From Planococcus sp. APC 4015 (GTDB taxonomy: Bacteria > Actinomycetota > Actinomycetes > Actinomycetales > Microbacteriaceae), in contig JASDDH010000016.1 in the NCBI GenBank assembly GCA_030407505.1, positions 1 through 64,000 of the forward strand: 64,000 nt of DNA. Direction: 5' to 3'. Shown piece by piece: positions 58,291 through 64,000 of the stretch (within the stretch, counting starts at the first letter, position 1; every line of letters begins with the position of its first letter). The notes under the pieces were generated by a model. That model had not been told where the DNA came from. It did no database searches and saw only the letters and a list, made by a program, of their open reading frames with translations. The translations under genes were made by a program, and so were the position numbers.

Positions 58291-59680
58291 CGATACTCCA
58301 ATGTGTCCCGTCGGGACCGTCCTCGAGGGCGATGCCGGCGGCCGCGATCGCGTCGCGGATCCGGTCGGCACTCGCCCAGTCCTTCGCAGCGCGCGCCTCG
58401 GCGCGCTGCGTGATCATCGTCTGCACGAGGGCGTCGAGAGCCGACGCCTCGGGAGCGGAGTCGGCCGAACGCCACTGCGGGTCCAGGGGGTTCAGCCCCA
58501 GGATCCCCACCATGCGTCCGACCTCGACGGACGCGCGTGCGGCCGCCTCGTGGTCACCGGCGTCGAGCGCAGCGTTGCCCGCGCGCACCGTCTCGTGCAC
58601 GACCGCGAGTGCCTGCGGCACCCCGAGGTCGTCGTCCATGGCCTCGGCGAACGGCGACGGGAGGTCGGCGACGGTGAGCCAGCTCTGCGTGCCGAGCACC
58701 CGTGCGGCGCGTTCCATGAACGAACGGATGCGGCTCATCGCGGCATCCGCCTCGTCGAACGTCGTCGGGGTGACGCTGAGGCTCGAGCGGTAGTGGGCGG
58801 CGGCGAGCGCGTAGCGCACCACCAGCGGGTCGCGGGTGCGCAGCAGGTCGTCGGCGAGCAGCACGTTGCCCAGCGACTTCGACATCTTCTGATCGCCCAC
58901 CGTGACGAGACCGTTGTGCACCCAGTACCGTGCGAACGGATCACCCGCGGCGGTGGACTGCGCTAGCTCGTTCTCGTGGTGGGGGAACCGCAGGTCGAGT
59001 CCGCCGCCGTGGATGTCGAACTCGGGTCCGAGGTAGCGGCGCGACATCGCGGAGCACTCGATGTGCCAGCCCGGCCGCCCGGCGCCCCACGGAGACTCCC
59101 ACGTGGCCGAGGCGGGCTCGTCGGCCTTCGCGCCCTTCCACAGGGCGAAGTCGCGAGGATCGCGCTTGCCGGCATCCGTGTCGCCCGAGGGCTCCATCGC
59201 GTCGGCGCGCTGGTTGGTGAGAGCGCCGTACTCGCTCCACGACAGCACATCGAAGTACACGCTGCCGTCGGCGGCGTAGGCGTGCCCGCCCGACATCAGC
59301 CGCTCGATGAGCTCGATCATCTGCGGGATGGATGCCGTCGCCCGCGGCTCGTAGGTCGGGGGCAGGATGCCGATGGCACCGTACGCCCGCGTGAAGGCGA
59401 GCTCCATGCGATAGGCCAGCGCCCACCACGGCTCGACGGGCGTCGCATTGGCGAGCACCTTGTCATCGATGTCGGTGACGTTGCGCACGAACGTCACGCG
59501 GCCGTAGCGGTGGGCGAGCCAGCGACGCAGGATGTCGAAGCTCAGCGCCGCGCGCAGGTGGCCGATGTGGGGGCCGGACTGCACCGTCGGACCGCAGACG
59601 TAGATCGTGACGTTCGAGGGGTCGCTCGGCTCGAAGTCGCACAGGGTCTGCGCTTTCGAGTCGTGGAGCCGGATCGTCAC
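58283..59680 (-). CDS. cysS: Cysteinyl-tRNA synthetase
   Basis: A 465-residue class I synthetase with HIGH at 38-41, KMSKS at 265-269 and the zinc site C29, C209, H234-type residues in [15 protein letters not shown]. It charges tRNA-Cys. GTG at 59680 follows TAGGCT by six bases, a leaderless start that would serve the cysS-rlmB operon. The actinobacterial MshC paralogue has a shorter C-terminus, so this is cysS. Confidence 0.95.
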   Translation of the reverse strand: MTIRLHDSKAQTLCDFEPSDPSNVTIYVCGPTVQSGPHIGHLRAALSFDILRRWLAHRYGRVTFVRNVTDIDDKVLANATPVEPWWALAYRMELAFTRAYGAIGILPPTYEPRATASIPQMIELIERLMSGGHAYAADGSVYFDVLSWSEYGALTNQRADAMEPSGDTDAGKRDPRDFALWKGAKADEPASATWESPWGAGRPGWHIECSAMSRRYLGPEFDIHGGGLDLRFPHHENELAQSTAAGDPFARYWVHNGLVTVGDQKMSKSLGNVLLADDLLRTRDPLVVRYALAAAHYRSSLSVTPTTFDEADAAMSRIRSFMERAARVLGTQSWLTVADLPSPFAEAMDDDLGVPQALAVVHETVRAGNAALDAGDHEAAARASVEVGRMVGILGLNPLDPQWRSADSAPEASALDALVQTMITQRAEARAAKDWASADRIRDAIAAAGIALEDGPDGTHWSIDG

Positions 59681-59707
59681 CGCCCCAGCCTACCGGCGAC
59701 GCCCTGC

Positions 59708-59740
59708 CCGGTTGCTGAGCCCCTCTCCGGTTGCTGAGCC
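59708..59740. repeat. Two direct copies of CCGGTTGCTGAGCC
   Basis: The 14-bp unit occurs at 59708-59721 and 59727-59740, five bases apart, in the cysS/EamA gap; the second continues TGTGGAAG. GGTTGCTGAGCCTGT-like sequences are familiar as intergenic repeats in Microbacteriaceae, so this may be part of a dispersed family. Confidence 0.55.
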
Positions 59741-59773
59741 TGTGGAAGCACCCGGGACCGGTAGAACTGTTAC

Positions 59774-60697
59774 GTGCACGTTCTCGCCGTCCTCGCCGCA
59801 GCATTGCTGTTCGGCACGACCGGCACGTCGCAGGCTCTCGGTCCAGACGGCACCACTCCGCTGTCCATCGGCGTCATGCGCATGGTCATCGGCGGCACGG
59901 GTCTGGCCGTCATCGCCTTCACCCTCGCCGCACGGCACCGACGCTCGCCGGGATCACCGCCGTCGCCCAGCCTCGGCATCCGTCCGGTGTCGCTCATGGT
60001 GCTCACCGGCTTCTGCCTCGCGCTCTACCAGCCGCTGTTCTTCCTCGGCACCGAGCGCAACGGCGTGGCCGTGGGCACCGTCGTCGCCCTCGGCTCGGCC
60101 CCGATCCTCGCGGGCCTGCTCGAATGGGCGCTCACCCGACGCGTGCCGTCGTCGACCTGGATGCTCGCGACGGCTCTCGCCACCGCCGGGGTCGTTCTGC
60201 TCGGGTTCGGCGGCGAGGCGGGCGGCGCTGGCGGCACCGACCCCGTCGGACTGCTCGGCTCGGTCGGGGCGGGCGCGTCGTTCGCCGTCATCGCCAACGC
60301 GCAGAGACGGCTGCTGGATGCCGGCTGGGATCCGTTCACGGTCGTCGGCGCGATGGGGGCGTCGTCGGCCGTCATCGCCGCCCTGGGACTGCCGTTCGTC
60401 GACATCTCGTGGCTCGGGACGACGTCGGGTCTCGTGATGGCGCTGTGGCTCGGGCTTGCGACGATCTCGATCGCCTATGTGCTCTTCACGTGGGGGCTCT
60501 CGGGACTCACGGCCGCCACCGCGGCGACCCTCACGCTGGGCGAGCCGCTCACGGCATCCGTCTTCGGGATCGTCGTGCTCGGCGAGCGTCTCTCGGTGCT
60601 CGCCATCGGTGGGCTCGTCGTGCTCGCCGCGGGCCTCGCCCTGCTCGCGTGGGGCTCGCGATCGCGCGACCCCCGCCCGTTCGCCCTCGAGGGCTGA
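59774..60697 (+). CDS. EamA/DMT-family transporter
   Basis: A 307-residue protein with ten hydrophobic helices in two EamA halves (AALLFGTTGTSQALGP; SFAVIANAQRRLLDAGWDP). Probably an exporter of a small metabolite; substrate unknown. GTG at 59774 follows TAGAAC by six bases. Divergent from cysS and convergent with ispDF. Confidence 0.9.
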   Translation: MHVLAVLAAALLFGTTGTSQALGPDGTTPLSIGVMRMVIGGTGLAVIAFTLAARHRRSPGSPPSPSLGIRPVSLMVLTGFCLALYQPLFFLGTERNGVAVGTVVALGSAPILAGLLEWALTRRVPSSTWMLATALATAGVVLLGFGGEAGGAGGTDPVGLLGSVGAGASFAVIANAQRRLLDAGWDPFTVVGAMGASSAVIAALGLPFVDISWLGTTSGLVMALWLGLATISIAYVLFTWGLSGLTAATAATLTLGEPLTASVFGIVVLGERLSVLAIGGLVVLAAGLALLAWGSRSRDPRPFALEG

Positions 60698-60701
60698 GCG
60701 C

Positions 60702-61925
60702 TCAGACCGGGACGACGAGGGCGACGGCGAAGGCCGCGACGCCGTCGCCCGAGCCGGTGAACCCGAGCCCGTCCGTCGTAGTCGCCGAGACCGACACCGG
60801 TGCGCCCCCGAGCGCCGCCGACAGGGCGGCCTCGGCCTCGGTGCGTCGAGCCGCGAATCGCGGCTTGTTGGCCTGGACCTGAACCGAGACGTTGCCGATG
60901 CGCAGGCCCGCCTCGCCGAGCAGCGCGCGGGTGCGGGCGAGGAAGACGTCGGCGTGTGCGCCGGCGTACTCGGGGAAGTCGGTGCCGAAGTGCGTGCCGA
61001 TGTCGCCGAGACCGGCGGCGGCGAGCAGCGCATCGACGATCGCGTGGGCGACGGCGTCGCCGTCGGAATGCCCCGAGAGCGGCTGCTCGCCCGGCCATTC
61101 GAGGCCCGCCAGCCACAGCGTCCCTTCGCCCCCGAAAGCGTGCACGTCGGTGCCGACGCCCACGCGCGGAAGAGCGGCGACCGGGGCGAGTGACACCGGT
61201 GCGTGCGGATGCGGTGTCACCAGCGAACGCGCCCGATCGAGGTCGGCGGCGGTCGTGATCTTGAAGGCGAGGGGGTCGCCGTCGACCGCGACCACCCGAT
61301 GCCCCGACTCGGCGACGACCGCGGCGTCGTCGGTGAAGTCGGTCACCGCGTCGCGGTAGGCGGCGTCGAGGATGTCGCGGCGGAAGCCCTGAGGGGTCTG
61401 CGCGGCCGAGAGCAGGGACCGGTCGACGACACCCAGGATCTCGCCGCCCGCGACGCGCTTGATCGTGTCGATCACGGGCAGGACGGGGATCGCCCCCGCA
61501 GCCCCCGCGTCGATCGCGGCGATGATCCGCGCGAACACGTCCGGAGACGTGAGTGCCCGCGCCGCGTCGTGCACGAGCACGATCTCGACGTCGGGCCAGA
61601 CGGCCGCGAGTCCCGCAGCGACCGACGACTGACGGGTCTCACCACCGGCGACGACCGTGACCAGGTCGCGCGCGCCCTGGAACGCGGCGAGCAGATCGGT
61701 CAGGGCGTCGCCCTCACGACCCGCGGGCGCGACGACGATGACCTGCGCGCCGTCGACCTGGGCCACGCGGTCGAGCGCATGACGCAGGATCGTGTGCTGA
61801 TCGATGCCGACGAACGCCTTGGGCGCTCCTGCCCCGAGTCGCGTGCCCGAACCCGCTGCCACCACGATCACCGCGATCCGCGGCACGGGGGTGATCAGCG
61901 GTTCCGGAGCGACATCGGTGGGCAC
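60702..61925 (-). CDS. ispDF: Bifunctional IspD/IspF (MEP pathway)
   Basis: A 407-residue fusion. IspD (about 15-240) has [16 protein letters not shown] and makes CDP-methylerythritol; IspF (about 250-407) has the metal site in [10 protein letters not shown] and [12 protein letters not shown] and makes the cyclic diphosphate. The fusion occurs in several bacterial groups and in Micrococcales. GTG start, 31 bases after carD on the same strand, the usual actinobacterial arrangement. Confidence 0.95.
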   Translation of the reverse strand: MPTDVAPEPLITPVPRIAVIVVAAGSGTRLGAGAPKAFVGIDQHTILRHALDRVAQVDGAQVIVVAPAGREGDALTDLLAAFQGARDLVTVVAGGETRQSSVAAGLAAVWPDVEIVLVHDAARALTSPDVFARIIAAIDAGAAGAIPVLPVIDTIKRVAGGEILGVVDRSLLSAAQTPQGFRRDILDAAYRDAVTDFTDDAAVVAESGHRVVAVDGDPLAFKITTAADLDRARSLVTPHPHAPVSLAPVAALPRVGVGTDVHAFGGEGTLWLAGLEWPGEQPLSGHSDGDAVAHAIVDALLAAAGLGDIGTHFGTDFPEYAGAHADVFLARTRALLGEAGLRIGNVSVQVQANKPRFAARRTEAEAALSAALGGAPVSVSATTTDGLGFTGSGDGVAAFAVALVVPV

Positions 61926-61956
61926 AGGTTCACGCTAGCGCGTGCACCGGCGACGA

Positions 61957-62439
61957 TCAGGACGCGAGAACCTCATCGAGGATGACGCCGGCCTTCTCTT
62001 CGTCCGTCTTCTCGGCGAGCGCGAGCTCGGAGACGAGGATCTGCTTCGCCTTGGCGAGCATGCGCTTCTCACCGGCCGAGAGTCCTCGGTCCTGATCGCG
62101 GCGCCACAGGTCGCGCACGACCTCGCTGACCTTGATGACGTCACCCGACGCGAGCTTCTCGAGGTTCGCCTTGTAGCGACGCGACCAGTTGGTCGGCTCT
62201 TCGGTGAACGGCGCGCGCAGCACTTCGAACACCTTGTCGAGGCCCTCTTTGCCGATGACGTCGCGGACTCCGACGAGGTCGACATTCTCAGCCGGAACCT
62301 CGATGATCAGATCACCCTGTGTGACGTTGAGCTTCAGATACTTCTTCGTCTCGCCCTTGATGACGCGTTCTTTGACCTCGATGATGGTCGCGGCCCCGTG
62401 GTGCGGATAGACGACCGTCTCGCCAACCTCAAAAAGCAT
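61957..62439 (-). CDS. carD: CarD-family RNA polymerase-binding transcription factor
   Basis: A 160-residue CarD. The N-terminal Tudor-like RNA-polymerase domain ([19 protein letters not shown]) and C-terminal helical DNA domain with W-R-R-R-D-Q match mycobacterial CarD, which stabilises open complexes at rRNA and housekeeping promoters. GAAAGGACA lies about ten bases before the ATG at 62439; an in-frame upstream extension is not conserved. Operon with ispDF. Confidence 0.95.
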   Translation of the reverse strand: MLFEVGETVVYPHHGAATIIEVKERVIKGETKKYLKLNVTQGDLIIEVPAENVDLVGVRDVIGKEGLDKVFEVLRAPFTEEPTNWSRRYKANLEKLASGDVIKVSEVVRDLWRRDQDRGLSAGEKRMLAKAKQILVSELALAEKTDEEKAGVILDEVLAS

Positions 62440-62605
62440 GCAGTTGTGTCCTTTCGGCAACCTCCAGGATACCACAGGCGTCTTACGCTAAGGTTCGCCG
62501 CCCACCCCCTCACGGGCACGCGCGCCTCACGCGGCGCCGGCTCACGCGGCGCGGCATCCAGCCCATAGAATGCATGTGATGCCGTCATCCATCCTGGGAG
62601 GATCC

Positions 62606-63076
62606 GTGAAATCGCGCCTCATCGCGTCGCTCGGCCTGAGCGTCGCCGTCGTTCTCGGAGCCACCGGGTGCGCGTTCGGAACACCGCAGTCGACGCAGCT
62701 CGAGTACTCGGCCGCCGAAGGCGTGAACGTGTACGAATCCGGCCCCCTCGATGTGCGCAACGCCTTCATCGTGGCCAACGAAGACGGCACGCTGGGCAAC
62801 TTCGTCGCCGCGATCGTCAACGACACCGACGACAGCCACACCCTCAGCGTCACGATCGGCGAGGGCGACACGGTCGAGCTGTCGATCCGCGTGCCCGCCC
62901 GCTCCGTCATCAGCCTCGGCTCCGAAGAGACCGACGCGATCGAGATCGAGGGCATCGAGCTCCTTCCCGGCGCCGACATCCCCGGCTTCTTCGCCTCCGG
63001 CGACGAGACCGGTGCGCTCGTGTCGCTTCCGATCCTCGACGGCGAGCTCGAATACCTCAGCGACCTCGTTCCCTGA
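62606..63076 (+). CDS. Small lipoprotein
   Basis: A 156-residue exported protein. GTG at 62606 is chosen from GGGAGGA four bases upstream; the signal peptide ends with the lipobox-like GATGC (C22). The mature part is an acidic beta-rich domain (NAFIVANEDGTLGNFVAAIVN, SVTIGEGDTVELSIRV). I do not recognise a family, but genes like this lie between carD and regX3 in Micrococcales. A TAGAAT -10 box (62566-62571) precedes it, and a bidirectional terminator follows. Confidence 0.8.
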   Translation: MKSRLIASLGLSVAVVLGATGCAFGTPQSTQLEYSAAEGVNVYESGPLDVRNAFIVANEDGTLGNFVAAIVNDTDDSHTLSVTIGEGDTVELSIRVPARSVISLGSEETDAIEIEGIELLPGADIPGFFASGDETGALVSLPILDGELEYLSDLVP

Positions 63077-63089
63077 CCCCGCGCATGAC

Positions 63090-63121
63090 AGAGGCCGCGC
63101 CCCCTCGGGAGCGCGGCCTCT
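63090..63121. terminator. Bidirectional intrinsic terminator
   Basis: An 11-bp stem (63090-63100/63111-63121) with a 10-nt loop and a short T-rich end lies between the convergent lipoprotein and regX3 genes. Confidence 0.8.
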
Positions 63122-63130
63122 TGCTCTGCC

Positions 63131-63814
63131 TCAGCCTTCGAAGCGGTAGCCGAGCCCGCGCACGGTGACGAGCATGGTCGGCTCACCGGGCTTCTGCTCG
63201 ACCCGGGAGCGGATGCGCTTGATGTGCACGTCGAGCGTCTTGGTGTCGCCGAAGTAGTCGCTCCCCCACACCCGATCGATGAGCTGGCCGCGGGTGAGCA
63301 CACGACCGGCGTTGCGCATCAGCACCTCGAGGAGCTCGAACTCCTTGAGCGGCATCGCGATCTCCTTGCCGTCGACGGCGACGGTGTGACGGTCGATGTC
63401 GAGCACGACGCGCCCGCCGTCGAGCACGCGCTCGTCGAGATCGGCGTCGTTCTGGGCCAGTCGGCGCAGCACCGCGCGCATGCGCGCCAGCAGCTCGCGT
63501 GACGAGTACGGCTTGGTGACGTAGTCGTCTGCGCCCAGCTCGAGTCCCACCACGATGTCGACCTCGGAGTCCTTGGCCGTCAGCATGATGATCGGCACCC
63601 CCGACGAGGTGCGGATCTGCCGGCACACCTCGGTGCCCGGCATCCCGGGGAGCATCAGATCGAGCAGCACGATGTCGGCCCCGCGTTCGCGGAAGGCCAG
63701 GAGCGCGGCCGGGCCGTCTTCGGCGATCTCGACCTCGTAGCCTTCGCGACGGAGGAGGTAGGCGAGGGGGTCTGCGAGGTCGGGCTCGTCCTCGACGATC
63801 AGTACGCGGGTCAT
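63131..63814 (-). CDS. regX3: Response regulator RegX3
   Basis: A 227-residue OmpR-family regulator nearly collinear with mycobacterial RegX3: receiver with D52 in VLLDLMLPGMPG and ELGADDYVTKPYS, then winged helix with MPLKEFELLEVLMRNAGRVLTRGQ in part and YFGDTKTLDVHIKRIRSR. With SenX3 it controls phosphate-starvation genes in mycobacteria. ATG at 63814 overlaps the senX3 stop (ATGA). Confidence 0.95.
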   Translation of the reverse strand: MTRVLIVEDEPDLADPLAYLLRREGYEVEIAEDGPAALLAFRERGADIVLLDLMLPGMPGTEVCRQIRTSSGVPIIMLTAKDSEVDIVVGLELGADDYVTKPYSSRELLARMRAVLRRLAQNDADLDERVLDGGRVVLDIDRHTVAVDGKEIAMPLKEFELLEVLMRNAGRVLTRGQLIDRVWGSDYFGDTKTLDVHIKRIRSRVEQKPGEPTMLVTVRGLGYRFEG

Positions 63815-64000
63815 GCGGTTTCTCCGTTCTGAGGGAAAATCTCGAGGGGCCCCGTCGTGGCCGGCCCCGGACGCTTCTTCTTGCGCTTCTTCACGGGCGC
63901 GACCTGATCGGGAGCCTCGGCTGCGGGAAGACGCACGGTGAACGTCGATCCGCGACCGGGACGCGACCACAGCTTCACCTCGCCCCCGTGGCGCTGCACG
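63811..64000 (-). CDS. senX3: Sensor kinase SenX3, C-terminal end
   Basis: Only the last 62 residues are visible. They hold the end of an HATPase domain (HGGEVKLWSRPGRGSTFTVRLP) and a basic tail with KKRKKKRPG. The four-base overlap with regX3 identifies it as the partner kinase. The rest of the gene lies beyond the right edge. Confidence 0.88.
   Translation of the reverse strand, partial: VQRHGGEVKLWSRPGRGSTFTVRLPAAEAPDQVAPVKKRKKKRPGPATTGPLEIFPQNGETA

Overview
The window is a high-GC actinobacterial chromosome segment, most likely Microbacterium or a close relative in Microbacteriaceae. The evidence is the gene content: SenX3-RegX3 beside CarD and a fused IspDF, a bacterial XPB helicase, DUF3027 and DUF3263 proteins, an MsiK-type sugar ATPase, a WXG100 protein and a lone CIRCE-controlled groEL. 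Almost every codon ends in G or C, and GTG/TTG starts are common. Many genes have a TANNNT box 6-8 bases before the start codon, the mark of leaderless transcripts. No insertion sequence, prophage, CRISPR array or rRNA was seen; there is one tRNA (Thr, TGT).

0-29 kb is mostly housekeeping. In order: a divergent EamA transporter/MarR pair with an operator between the two -10 boxes; HNH nuclease; a structured RNA candidate; a secreted M23 peptidase; a DtxR regulator; serC; DUF3027 and cold-shock proteins; a helicase-associated protein, a four-repeat DivIVA protein and XPB; a 1203-residue patatin-like membrane protein with a small membrane partner; a two-component system whose kinase carries a long insertion; WXG100; groEL with CIRCE; cspA; a LytR_C protein; msrB; a META lipoprotein; tRNA-Thr; a DsbA-like protein without its CXXC; an msiK-like ATPase; DUF4032 and Dabb proteins.

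29-55 kb is a catabolic island. Its left part has a divergent pair of operons: a 2-oxoacid dehydrogenase E1/E2 with a zinc alcohol dehydrogenase to the left, and a VOC protein, GntR regulator and aldehyde dehydrogenase to the right. A shared motif overlaps both promoters. Its right part holds two cassettes with the same parts list. Cassette A (37.6-48.2 kb) has a Liv-type ABC importer, an amidohydrolase, RidA, a 3-hydroxyisobutyrate-dehydrogenase-like enzyme, an M24 protein and two XRE-cupin regulators. Cassette B (48.3-54.7 kb) has an MFS transporter, an M24 paralogue, a degenerate SDR, a bicupin and, divergently, an amidohydrolase and RidA. Both M24 proteins have Cys where the family has its second metal-binding Asp. 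I read this as an import-hydrolyse-oxidise route for an unidentified nitrogen compound; the substrate cannot be read from the sequence, and this is the best candidate here for an undescribed system.

54.7-64 kb returns to core genes: glycogen phosphorylase, RlmB, CysS, an EamA exporter, IspDF, CarD, a small lipoprotein, RegX3 and the 3' end of SenX3.
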